Source: Nocardioides panaciterrulae
Lineage (GTDB): Bacteria > Actinomycetota > Actinomycetes > Propionibacteriales > Nocardioidaceae
DNA length: 64,000 nucleotides
Assembly: GCF_013409645.1 (NCBI RefSeq)
Contig: NZ_JACCBG010000001.1
Span: 4,028,001-4,092,000, forward strand
Direction: 5' to 3'
Below, one piece after another: positions 9,160 to 17,424 of this stretch; the first letter of the stretch is position 1, and the number at the start of each line of letters is the position of its first letter. The notes beneath the pieces are model-generated. The model had not been told where the DNA came from, did not search any database, and worked only from the letters and a program-made list of their open reading frames with translations. A program made the translations under genes and the position numbers.

Positions 9160-10755
9160 TCAGCCCAGCATCCGGATGCTGGTCGGGACGACCTCGCCGA
9201 GGACGTCGATCTCGGCGCCCTTGCTGAAGAACGGCAGCACGCTGTTGGCGAACAGGACCAGGTCGTTGTCCTTGAACAAGGCACCCTCGGCGGCGAGCCA
9301 GTCGGGGCAGCTGTCGGCGCCGACCTCGCCCATCGCCTTCTCGACGCCGGCCTCGTAGGCGGCGTTCTGGATCCCGGAGATGTTGTTGCCGCCGTCCGCG
9401 GTGCCCGGACCGGAGAAGAACGGGACCGCCTGCTCGGGCGTGTTGATGTTGAGCGGCTCCCAGGCGATGTCCCAGTCGCCGGTGCCGAACATGGCGTTCA
9501 CCATGCCGGTCTCGTCGAGTTGCTTGGCCTTGACCTCGACGCCGATCTTCTTCCACGCCGCGACCGCGAGCTCGGCGGCGGCGCTGCCGCCCGAGCCGAG
9601 CGAGGAGTCGTAGAGGAACGAGAGCGACAGCCGCTGGCCGTTCTTGGCCCGGATGCCGTCCGAACCCTTGACCCAGCCGGCCTTGTCGAGCGCCGCCTCG
9701 GCGGCGGCGACGTCGGTGCCCGGCACGTTGCCGTCCACCGACGACCCGGTGCAGCCGGCCGGTGCGACCACGGCGAGCTGGGTCGCCGGACCGCCCCGGT
9801 CGGACGTGATGACCTTCTGCAGCTGGCCGAGGTCGAGGGACTGGGTGAGGGCGGCGCGCACGGCCGGGTCGGCGGCGGCGTGGCCCTGGTTCTGGTTGTA
9901 CCACTGCTCGCCGACGATCGCCTGGGCGTCGGCGTGGTCGAGCTTCGCCGCCTCCAGCCGGGCCGCGTCGGGCCCGTGGACCGCCGCGGCGTTCAGCGAC
10001 CCCGAGAGGAGCTCGTTGGCGGCCGTCGTCTCGTTGGGGACGACCTTGACCTCGATGGTCGCCGGCATCCCGGTCGTGGCGGTCGTCGCGCCGTCCGGGC
10101 CCCAGGTGTAGCCCTTGCGGATGGCGTACGTGTAGTGATCGCCGGGCACCGCCTCCTGGAGCGTGTACGGACCCGTGCCGTCGGTGCCCGCCTTGAGGGT
10201 GGACCGGTCCTTCATGCCCGCGTCGCAGACCATCGGCAGGTTCGCGAACGAGTCCAGGACGAACGGCGAGGCGCTGACGAGGTCCACCGTGACCGTGCTG
10301 CCGCTGGCCTTCGCGGTGGCGCCGGCCGGGACGAACACGCCCAGGAACGGACTCTTGTTCTTCGGGTTCTCCACCCACGCGATGTTGTCGACCGCGGTCT
10401 GCGCCGTGAACGGCGTACCGTCGGCGCAGGTGACGCCGTCCTTGATGTCGAAGGTGACGGTCTTGCCGTCCACCGCCCACTTCGAGGCCAGCTGCGACTG
10501 GACCTCGCCCTTGGCGTCGACCGTGACGAGGCTGTCGTAGGCGAGCCTGCTCACCTGGAACAGCGGGCTCGACGCGCTGGCCTGCGGGTCGAGCGCACCC
10601 GGGTCGCCGGAGAGCGCCAGCGTGAACGTCTTGCCGTCGACGTACTGACCACCCCCGGCGCTGGAGCCGGCGGAGCCTCCGCCGCAGGCGGTGAGGCCGA
10701 CGGCGGCCACGGAGAGGGTGAGCGCCAGGATGGCGCTCGAGTGGACCGGCCTCAT
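9160..10755 (-). CDS. Peptide ABC transporter substrate-binding lipoprotein (family 5)
   Basis: 531 residues. The N-terminus is a lipoprotein signal with lipobox LTAC (Cys about 24) followed by GGGSAG. The mature part begins with the family-5 pattern FTLALSGDPGALDPQ and continues with DIKDGVTCADGTPFTA and GTGPYTL. It would be anchored outside the membrane and deliver short peptides or N-acyl amino acids to the permeases encoded next. A ribosome site (AGAGGA) lies seven bases upstream of the ATG. The 46-base gap after the preceding hydrolase stop leaves room for a boosted or processed mRNA segment but shows no clear promoter. Confidence 0.9.
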   Translation of the reverse strand: MRPVHSSAILALTLSVAAVGLTACGGGSAGSSAGGGQYVDGKTFTLALSGDPGALDPQASASSPLFQVSRLAYDSLVTVDAKGEVQSQLASKWAVDGKTVTFDIKDGVTCADGTPFTAQTAVDNIAWVENPKNKSPFLGVFVPAGATAKASGSTVTVDLVSASPFVLDSFANLPMVCDAGMKDRSTLKAGTDGTGPYTLQEAVPGDHYTYAIRKGYTWGPDGATTATTGMPATIEVKVVPNETTAANELLSGSLNAAAVHGPDAARLEAAKLDHADAQAIVGEQWYNQNQGHAAADPAVRAALTQSLDLGQLQKVITSDRGGPATQLAVVAPAGCTGSSVDGNVPGTDVAAAEAALDKAGWVKGSDGIRAKNGQRLSLSFLYDSSLGSGGSAAAELAVAAWKKIGVEVKAKQLDETGMVNAMFGTGDWDIAWEPLNINTPEQAVPFFSGPGTADGGNNISGIQNAAYEAGVEKAMGEVGADSCPDWLAAEGALFKDNDLVLFANSVLPFFSKGAEIDVLGEVVPTSIRMLG

Positions 10756-10801
10756 GGGTGTTCCTCTTTCTGCAGGGTGGGCGAAGGGGTCGGAGCTGGG
10801 G

Positions 10802-12232
10802 TCAGTCGGCGCGCGAGACCACGCGCCCGTAGTGGACGTACTTGGCCCTGCTCGAGCCGTCGGGGCCGGGCACGTCCCCGAGGAACGTGAAGACGACGTG
10901 CAGGCCGCGGACGGGCTCGACCGAGATCAGGGAGTCGCCCCTGAGGTGGACCAGCCGGAACCGCACGGGCTGCTCGCCGATCTCGGCATGGATGTCCTTC
11001 GGCTCCCGGTCCAGCCAGAGGGCGCCGTCGGCGTCCTGGCTGACGCTGATGTCGTAGATGGTGTCGGCGTAGCGACCGAGGTAGCGGCGGACGTCGACCT
11101 GCTGGGAGTCGGCCGGCGGGGTCGGGCGCTCGGGCAGCCGGACGCCGGCGACGTCGGCGAGCAGCCGGACGACCACGTCGGTGAACAGCCCGAAGACGTC
11201 CCCGCCGTTGGTCAGCAGGGCGATCGCCACGCCCGCCTCCGGGACGATGCGCAGGAACGCCGCCTGCCCGATGGTGCCGCCGTCGTGGGCGACGACGGTG
11301 CCCTGCGGGCTGTCGAACAGCTCCCAGCCCAGGCCCCACGCGTCACCCATGCCGGAGAGCAGCGGCAGGTCGACCTGACGGGTCTGCATGTCCCGCACGG
11401 AGTCGGCGCTGAGCACGCGGGTGCCGTCGGGAGCGATGCCCTCGTCGAGGTGCATCCGCACGAAGCCGAGCAGGTCGGTCGGGGTCATCGCCAGCATCGA
11501 CCCGGCCGGCGCGTTCGACCGCGCGAGCGCCCAGGTCGACGCCGTCGCCAGCTCGGCCTCGGCGCCCTCACCGGGGACGTGGCCGGTGGCGGCACGGTGG
11601 CGGATCGCCTCGTAGGGGCTCGGGCTGACGCGCTCCAGGCCGAGCGGCCGGGCGAGGCGCTCGACCAGGACCTCGTCGTACGGCTTGCCGCGGAGCACCT
11701 CGACGATGCGGCCGAGCAGCACGAACGCCGTGTTGTTGTAGGAGAACGTCTCCCCGGGCGCGAAGAGCTGGGGCAGCTCGGTCAGCGTGGCGACGTACTT
11801 CTCGACGGCGTCGTCGCCCCGGCCGGTGTCGGTGAAGATGTCGCCCTCGAAGCCGGCTGTGTGGGTCAGTAGGTGGCGGGGCGTCAGGACCTTGGCGGCG
11901 TCCATGTCGCCGATGACCAGCTCGGGCAGGTAGTCGAGCAGCGGCGCGTCGAGGTCCAGCAGCCCGTCGTCGACCAGTTGCATGACGAGGGTCGTGGTCC
12001 AGATCTTCGTGATCGAGCCGATCTGGAACACCGTGTCGGTGTCGACGGCGACGCCGGTGGCGAGGCTGGTGACGCCCGCGCCCGCGGCGCCGACGACCTG
12101 ACCGCCCGCGAGCACGGCGACGCTCGCGCCGGGCACGCCGCGCTCGGCCACGAGCCGGACGAAGTTCTCATCGAGCCAGCGGGCTACCTCGTCCGGGCCC
12201 AGGGCGCGCTGCGAGCTCTCGGTGTTCGACAT
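10802..12232 (-). CDS. Serine hydrolase, beta-lactamase/D-aminopeptidase (S12) family, operon head
   Basis: 476 residues with SxxK at S73-I-T-K76, YNN at Y165-N-N167 and an AHDGGTIGQ segment. No signal peptide is present. It is clearly paralogous to the S12 hydrolase further down the operon. The start is set by a TACGGT hexamer seven bases upstream of the ATG, the leaderless arrangement seen repeatedly in this window; an earlier start would lie across that promoter and the putative operator. It faces the N-acyl-D-amino-acid deacylase across an 83-base divergent region. The likely role is intracellular hydrolysis of D-residue peptides or amides brought in by the transporter. Confidence 0.85.
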   Translation of the reverse strand: MSNTESSQRALGPDEVARWLDENFVRLVAERGVPGASVAVLAGGQVVGAAGAGVTSLATGVAVDTDTVFQIGSITKIWTTTLVMQLVDDGLLDLDAPLLDYLPELVIGDMDAAKVLTPRHLLTHTAGFEGDIFTDTGRGDDAVEKYVATLTELPQLFAPGETFSYNNTAFVLLGRIVEVLRGKPYDEVLVERLARPLGLERVSPSPYEAIRHRAATGHVPGEGAEAELATASTWALARSNAPAGSMLAMTPTDLLGFVRMHLDEGIAPDGTRVLSADSVRDMQTRQVDLPLLSGMGDAWGLGWELFDSPQGTVVAHDGGTIGQAAFLRIVPEAGVAIALLTNGGDVFGLFTDVVVRLLADVAGVRLPERPTPPADSQQVDVRRYLGRYADTIYDISVSQDADGALWLDREPKDIHAEIGEQPVRFRLVHLRGDSLISVEPVRGLHVVFTFLGDVPGPDGSSRAKYVHYGRVVSRAD

Positions 12233-12239
12233 GGCGGCC

Positions 12240-12245
12240 ACCGTA
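12240..12245 (-). promoter_or_regulatory. -10 box for leaderless start of the D-peptide operon
   Basis: TACGGT on the minus strand, followed by exactly seven bases and then ATG. This TANNNT-N7-start arrangement predicts transcription beginning at or within a base of the start codon. Confidence 0.5.
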
Positions 12246-12261
12246 GGTTGCGGCGCGGACG

Positions 12262-12285
12262 CCTGTATTCGTCCGAACGGACAGG
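12262..12285. promoter_or_regulatory. Candidate operator in divergent intergenic region
   Basis: Nested inverted repeat: outer arms CCTGT/ACAGG and inner arms GTCCG/CGGAC around AA. A further TGTCCG lies at 12302-12307. It covers the expected -35 region of the minus-strand operon and sits upstream of the amidohydrolase. The binding protein is unknown; the PucR-type regulator at the operon end is a candidate. Confidence 0.4.
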
Positions 12286-12315
12286 CGGAAGCCCTCCGCA
12301 CTGTCCGATCCTCCA

Positions 12316-13821
12316 GTGAGCCCCGCGGGGCCCGGGGTGTTGGATGGCGGGGTGCTGATTCTCCGCGGCGGGCGCGTGGTCGACCCGCGCTCCGGTTCCG
12401 AGCAGGTGGCCGACGTGGCGGTGGACGGCGGCACCGTGGTGGCCGTCGGTCCGTCGCTGCCCGACGAGGGTGCGACGGTCGTCGACGTCACCGGCCTCGT
12501 GGTCGGCCCCGGGTTCGTCGACCTGCACAGCCACGTGCACTCCATCGCCGGCCAGCGGCTGCAGGCGCTCGACGGTGTGACCGCCACCCTCGACCTCGAG
12601 GCGGGCCTGATGCCGGTCGAGACGGCCTACGCCCGGGCGGCCGCCGACGGTCGCCCCCTGCACTACGGCTTCTCGGCCTCCTGGGGTGACGCTCGGGCCG
12701 CTGCGCACCTCGGGATGACACCCTCGGCGGACCTGAACGCGTCGCTGGCCCTGCTGGGCAACCCCGAGTGGCAGCGGACGTCCACGAAGACCGAGCGCGC
12801 CACGTGGCTGGGGCTGCTCGAGTCGGAGCTCGAGGCCGGCGCCCTCGGCGTCGGGGTGCTCATGGGCTACGCCCCGCGGACCGACCCCGAGGAGTTCCTC
12901 GACGTCGCTCGGCTCGCCGCGCGCACCGGCACGGCGACGTTCACGCACGTGCGCGAGATCGTCGAGGCCGACCCGACCACGCCCATCGACGGCTCCCTGG
13001 AGATCACCCGGGCCGCCGGCGAGACCGGCGCGGCCATGCACCACTGTCACGTCAACAGCACCTCGCGGCGCCACGTCGACCGGGTGCTGAGCCTTCTCGA
13101 CAGCTCCCGCGCGAACGGCTCGCGCGTCACGGTCGAGGCCTACCCGTACGGCGCCGGCAGCACCGCCATCGGCGCCTTCTTCCTCGCCCCCGAACGGCTG
13201 CCCGCCTGGGGCCTCACACCGTCCTCGATCTCGATGGTGGCGACCGGCGAGCGGATCGAGTCGGTGGCCCGGCTCACCGAACTGCGCACCACCGACCCCG
13301 GCGCCGCCTGCGTGGTCCGGTTCCTCGACGAGGAGGACCCGGCCGACGACGCCCTGCTCCAGCGTGCCCTCGCCTTCCCCGACGCGATCGTGGCCAGCGA
13401 CGCCATGCCCGTCGAGTGGCCGGACGGCTCGACGGACACTCGCGCGTGGCCGCTGCCAGCCGGCGGCCAGACGCATCCGCGCACCGCGGGCACGTTCGCG
13501 CGTTCGCTGCGGCGCATGGTCGTCGAGACCGGGCTGTGGACCTGGGTCGAGGCGTTCCGCCGGTGCTCCTACCTCCCCGCCCAGGTGGTCGCCGGCTTCG
13601 CTCCGGTTGCCGCGACGAAGGGGTGGCTCGGCGTCGGCGCCGACGCCGACCTCGTCGTGCTCGACCCGTCGGCGATCAGCGACCGGGCGACGTACGTCGA
13701 CCCCACCCGCCCCTCCGCTGGGGTCCAGCACCTGTTGGTGGACGGGACGTTCGTGGTGCGCGACGGGGCGCTCGACACGGGCGCCTACCCGGGGCAAGCG
13801 ATCCGCGGCGTGCTGGGCTAG
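12316..13821 (+). CDS. N-acyl-D-amino-acid deacylase (D-aminoacylase)-type amidohydrolase
   Basis: 501 residues of the metal-dependent amidohydrolase superfamily. The N-terminal composite sheet (LILRGGRVVDPRSG) leads to the HxH metal motif DLHSHVHS (about 72), a central TFTHVRE and HHCHVNS pair of metal histidines, an ASDAMPVEW aspartate late in the barrel, and the C-terminal GVGADADLVVLD. This layout fits D-aminoacylases, which release free D-amino acids from N-acyl-D-amino acids. It is divergent from the D-peptide operon and shares its regulatory gap, so a joint role is likely. The start could also be a later GTG near LILRGG. The 3' end overlaps the convergent cobB stop by four bases. Confidence 0.8.
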   Translation: MSPAGPGVLDGGVLILRGGRVVDPRSGSEQVADVAVDGGTVVAVGPSLPDEGATVVDVTGLVVGPGFVDLHSHVHSIAGQRLQALDGVTATLDLEAGLMPVETAYARAAADGRPLHYGFSASWGDARAAAHLGMTPSADLNASLALLGNPEWQRTSTKTERATWLGLLESELEAGALGVGVLMGYAPRTDPEEFLDVARLAARTGTATFTHVREIVEADPTTPIDGSLEITRAAGETGAAMHHCHVNSTSRRHVDRVLSLLDSSRANGSRVTVEAYPYGAGSTAIGAFFLAPERLPAWGLTPSSISMVATGERIESVARLTELRTTDPGAACVVRFLDEEDPADDALLQRALAFPDAIVASDAMPVEWPDGSTDTRAWPLPAGGQTHPRTAGTFARSLRRMVVETGLWTWVEAFRRCSYLPAQVVAGFAPVAATKGWLGVGADADLVVLDPSAISDRATYVDPTRPSAGVQHLLVDGTFVVRDGALDTGAYPGQAIRGVLG

Positions 13822-14510
13822 CCCCCGGCCAGGACCTCCTCCACCCACACCGGCACCAGCTCACCGGCGAGCCCCTGGCGGGCCTCGTGGAAGAGCCGGC
13901 TGACCTCGCTGGGCTGGAGGTTGAGCTCCAGGGTCCTGACGCCGTGCCCGGAGGCGTACTGCACGAAGCCGGCCGCCGGGTAGACCGCGCCGGAGGTGCC
14001 GATCGAGACGAACAGGTCGGCCCGCTCGAGCGCCTCCTGGATCCGGTCCATCTGGTAGGGGATCTCGCCGAACCAGACCACGTCGGGACGCAGCGCGCTC
14101 ACCCCGCAGGACGGGCAGTCGGGGAAGTCGCCCAGGTCGCCCGCCCACCTCACGCGGCCCTCGCAGGCGCGGCACAGCGCGGAGAGCAGCTCCCCGTGCA
14201 TGTGCAGCACCCGGGTCGAGCCCGCCCGCTCGTGCAGGTCGTCGATGTTCTGGGTCACCACGAGCAGGTCGTCACCGAGGTGCTCCTCGAGCCGCGCCAG
14301 CGCCCGGTGGGCGGGATTGGGCTCGACGCCGGCGAGCGCGGCCCGGCGGGCGTCGTAGAACCTGTGCACGACGGCCGGCTGGGCGGCGTACGCCTCCGGG
14401 GTCGCCACGTCCTCGACCCGGTGGCCCTCCCAGAGCCCGTCGGCGTCGCGGAAGGTCGGCACCCCGCTCTCGGCGGAGATGCCGGCACCGGTCAGCACCA
14501 CGACCCTCAT
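13818..14510 (-). CDS. cobB: NAD-dependent protein deacylase (sirtuin, class III/SIRT5-like)
   Basis: 230 residues. It has the Rossmann GAGISAESGVPTFRD motif, the NAD pocket TQNIDDLHERAG, the catalytic histidine in LHMHGEL, and two zinc CxxC pairs (CRAC and CPSC). The tyrosine and arginine of FYDARRAAL match the Y-x-x-R pair that favours succinyl/malonyl deacylation in SIRT5-type enzymes. It removes acyl groups from lysines using NAD in the cytoplasm. The ATG is preceded by TACCCT and seven bases, so it is probably leaderless. Its first 100 bases, including promoter, are repeated as a fragment near 20.6 kb. Confidence 0.9.
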   Translation of the reverse strand: MRVVVLTGAGISAESGVPTFRDADGLWEGHRVEDVATPEAYAAQPAVVHRFYDARRAALAGVEPNPAHRALARLEEHLGDDLLVVTQNIDDLHERAGSTRVLHMHGELLSALCRACEGRVRWAGDLGDFPDCPSCGVSALRPDVVWFGEIPYQMDRIQEALERADLFVSIGTSGAVYPAAGFVQYASGHGVRTLELNLQPSEVSRLFHEARQGLAGELVPVWVEEVLAGG

Positions 14511-14517
14511 GCCGGCG

Positions 14518-14523
14518 AGGGTA
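14518..14523 (-). promoter_or_regulatory. -10 box of cobB (leaderless)
   Basis: TACCCT, seven bases, then the cobB ATG. The same hexamer and spacing are retained in the duplicated fragment at 20686-20691. Confidence 0.45.
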
Positions 14524-14567
14524 CGACGCCGGGCGGTGACGACCGGCCCCGGTCCGTGCCGGAACCG

Positions 14568-14604
14568 CAGGTCGGCCCACCGGGGAACCCGGTGGGCCGA
14601 CCTG
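14568..14604 (-). terminator. Hairpin terminator after the phosphoesterase gene
   Basis: A perfect 17-bp GC-rich stem (arms 14568-14584 and 14588-14604) with a 3-base loop lies 28 bases past the phosphoesterase stop and before the cobB promoter. There is no U-run, as is common in actinobacteria. Between it and the stop, and running into the stop, is a 12-base near-tandem repeat (14606-14640). Confidence 0.65.
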
Positions 14605-14631
14605 GTGTCGCTCAGGGTGTCGCTCAGGTTG

Positions 14632-17421
14632 TCACTCGGTCTCCGAGCCCGGCAGCGCCGCACCCGGGACCTCACCGGGGAGGTAGATCTTCGGGTCCCC
14701 CGGGTAGGGCAGCATCCAGTGGTGCGTCTCGTACCACGTGTAGCGGTTCATCTGCTCAGGGTTGGCGAAGTCCGGCCGGGCGTGCCTGCCGGTCAGGTGC
14801 TGCTTGCTCGCCCACTTCTGCCAGGCCGCCGCCTGGGAGACGTGACGCTGCGGGGTGGGGGTCGCCTCGGCCGCCTGCCCGCCCTTCGGCGTGTCGAGCC
14901 CGCACGACGGCGGGGTCGCGATGTTCTCGGTCAGCGGGATGCGGTTCGGCTTCGCCGTGTACGGCGTGTCGTCCGGCTTGGACTGGAACGCGTCGAACAT
15001 CGGGGTGGCCGCAGCGACCTTCTGGTTCAGCGGCTCGGCGCCGAGGATCTGCTCCATCGTCCGCACCATCGAGATCTGCGAGTAGTAGGTCGAGACGGTC
15101 TTGCCGTGCGTGGCCCACGGGCTGATCACCTGGATCGGGGCGCGGTGCCCGTCCACGTGGTCGGCGCCGTTCTGGCTGTCGTCCTCGAGCACGAAGATCG
15201 CGGAGTCCTTCCAGTACTTGCTGTGCGAGATCGTCTGCACGACCTTGCCGAGCGCGAGGTCACCGCCGGCGACCTCCGCGCGCGGGGACACCGGGCCACC
15301 GGTGTGGTCGTCGGACAGCCACAGCATGTTGAAGTCCGCGGGCCCGTTCTTCTCGAAGTCCTGCTTCCAGATCTGGTAGCGGTAGAGGTCCGGGATCGAG
15401 AGGTCGAACGGCGGGGAGGTCGGGTTGGTGATCGCGTTCAGCGACGGGATCACCGAGCCGTAGTCGCCCTTGAGCTCCGGGGAGGTCAGCTGGGCGGGGT
15501 CACCGCCGTTCTCGACGTCCTGGCTGGCGCAGTAGTACTGCTGCCATGAGCCGGACGCCCTGCCCTCGTTGTAGAGGAACTCGCCGTAGTTCCTCGCGCT
15601 CTTGCCGGCGTCCTGGACGGCGTTCCAGAGGAAGCCCGAACGCTGGTGGCCGAGCACGTCCTCCTCGGTGTCGTAGGAGCGGACGTACTCCCCCGCGGAC
15701 GACTCGGTGTACTCCGGGTCGTCGCCCTGCATGATCCAGTTGTGACCCTCGGCGGAGTTGGTGCCTATGTCGTAGGTGTTGTCGTAGAGCCCGAACTGGC
15801 GGGCCAGCGCGTGGATGTTCGGCGTGACCTGCTCACCGAACTGGGCCAGCGACGCATCCCCGTTGCCCTCGGGCATGTCGCCGTGGATCTGGTCGTAGGT
15901 CCGGTTCTCCTTGATCACCATGAACACGTGCTTGATCGTCGACGGGTCGCCGATGCGCCGGGGCACCGGGACGGCGCTGGCGCGCTGGCCGTTCGCGTGC
16001 TTGGTGTCAGTGTCCGCCGGGCCCCAGCCGTTCTGGTCGAAGACCGTCCGGGTCCAGGTGCTCTTGATCTCGCTGTCGCTCGGGAGGGTGAACCGGGTGA
16101 GCGAGGCCGTCGTCCCGTGGGTGCCGTGACCGGTCGCCGGCTCGGTGCCGTACCCCTTGTCGAACGTGAGGAGCGGGCCGCGGGCGTCGATCCCGCGGCG
16201 GTTGGTCACGACCAGCTGGTCACCGACCCCGAAGACGTCCTCCGGGTAGTAGTCGGTCGGGACCAGCCCGACGTAGCTGACCGGGTCGAGCGCGTTCTCG
16301 CCGAGCTTGTAGACCGCGATCGCGTTGGCGCGACCCAGGCTGACGAGCAGGCGACCGTCGTGGACGGTGACGGCATCGGGCTCGTAGCCCACCTTCGAGC
16401 CCTGCCACGGCTGGGTGGCGATCGTCTGGACGACCCGGTCGCTGGTCGTGTCGACCACCGAGACCGTGTCGTCGTTGGTGTTGGTGACGTAGAGGACGCC
16501 GTCCTTCGCGTACATCGAGGTCGGGTGCAGCCCCACCTCGATGCGCCCGACGGGTGCGGAGGTGTCGGCGGTGTCGATGGTGCTGAGCACCCCGGTCGTC
16601 GAGGTGCCGAGCTTCGGGTCGGCGGGGACCTCGGTGCCGTAGGACCCCTGCGTCTGGTCACCCGGAAGGGCCCTGCGGCCGCCCTCGTCGCTGACGTAGA
16701 GCTTCGTGCCGACGAACCTCAGCTGGCGCGGGGCGATGCCGACGTCCCAAGTCTTCGCGATCGTCCCGGCAGCCGGGTCGATCGCGACGACCGTGTTCTG
16801 ACCGTTGGCCGCGGCGTACAGCGTCGACCCGTCGGGCGAGTACGCGAGGCCGGCGGTCAGCGCCCGCTTGCCGTCCACGGTCGGGATCGACACCTTGGTG
16901 CCGGCGCCGAGAGTCCCGTCGTCGTTGACCGGGAACCGGGTCAGGCCGGTCGAGTTGGGCATCCAGAGGAAGTTGCCGTCGGGCGAGTAGAGGGGACCCT
17001 CCTGGCCGACGGTGTTGTCGGAGAGCCGCGCGTCGACGCCCGAGGCGGTGCCCCCGCGCCAGATGAGCTTGTAGCTCGACAGGTCGAAGACCTGCAGCGA
17101 CACCGAGCGGTCGGTGGACGTGGCCGCCAGGAACCGGCCGTCGGGGCTGACGGTGGAACCCATGAACTTGCCGTACGGCGTCATGAGTCGCTCGCCCAGT
17201 GGCTTCACCACCTGGTCGGACGAGATCTGCAGGCCGTCGGCGTACTGGCTGCCGACCTGGTGGTCACCGAAGCCGCCCGTGGTGGCGTAGGCGATTCCGC
17301 CGCCGGCCAGGGCGAAGGCGGCGGTGCCGGCCGCGAGGATGCGGACGCGGCGGGTGGTGCGTCGACCGAAGAGCCCGAGACGGACCTCCGAGACGCGCCG
17401 GCGTTGGCGCGTGACGTGCAT
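14632..17421 (-). CDS. Beta-propeller (YncE-like) / phosphoesterase two-domain secreted protein
   Basis: 929 residues. A twin-arginine-like basic N-terminus (RRTTRRVRI) and hydrophobic stretch ending AYA suggest export. Residues about 60-450 are a YVTN/YncE-type propeller (VSPDGRFLAATSTDRS, YSPDGSTLYAAANGQN, LYVTNTNDDTVSVVDT). Residues about 495-860 are the phosphoesterase domain related to phospholipase C/acid phosphatases (VFMVIKENRTYDQIHGD, SAEGHNWI, FVLEDDSQNG, HRAPIQVISPWA). It probably hydrolyses a phosphate ester outside the cell; the substrate is unknown. An AAGGGA site is eight bases before the ATG. It follows the ABC exporter genes at a four-base distance, so the three may be one operon. 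Confidence 0.8.
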   Translation of the reverse strand: MHVTRQRRRVSEVRLGLFGRRTTRRVRILAAGTAAFALAGGGIAYATTGGFGDHQVGSQYADGLQISSDQVVKPLGERLMTPYGKFMGSTVSPDGRFLAATSTDRSVSLQVFDLSSYKLIWRGGTASGVDARLSDNTVGQEGPLYSPDGNFLWMPNSTGLTRFPVNDDGTLGAGTKVSIPTVDGKRALTAGLAYSPDGSTLYAAANGQNTVVAIDPAAGTIAKTWDVGIAPRQLRFVGTKLYVSDEGGRRALPGDQTQGSYGTEVPADPKLGTSTTGVLSTIDTADTSAPVGRIEVGLHPTSMYAKDGVLYVTNTNDDTVSVVDTTSDRVVQTIATQPWQGSKVGYEPDAVTVHDGRLLVSLGRANAIAVYKLGENALDPVSYVGLVPTDYYPEDVFGVGDQLVVTNRRGIDARGPLLTFDKGYGTEPATGHGTHGTTASLTRFTLPSDSEIKSTWTRTVFDQNGWGPADTDTKHANGQRASAVPVPRRIGDPSTIKHVFMVIKENRTYDQIHGDMPEGNGDASLAQFGEQVTPNIHALARQFGLYDNTYDIGTNSAEGHNWIMQGDDPEYTESSAGEYVRSYDTEEDVLGHQRSGFLWNAVQDAGKSARNYGEFLYNEGRASGSWQQYYCASQDVENGGDPAQLTSPELKGDYGSVIPSLNAITNPTSPPFDLSIPDLYRYQIWKQDFEKNGPADFNMLWLSDDHTGGPVSPRAEVAGGDLALGKVVQTISHSKYWKDSAIFVLEDDSQNGADHVDGHRAPIQVISPWATHGKTVSTYYSQISMVRTMEQILGAEPLNQKVAAATPMFDAFQSKPDDTPYTAKPNRIPLTENIATPPSCGLDTPKGGQAAEATPTPQRHVSQAAAWQKWASKQHLTGRHARPDFANPEQMNRYTWYETHHWMLPYPGDPKIYLPGEVPGAALPGSETE

Positions 17422-17424
17422 TGA

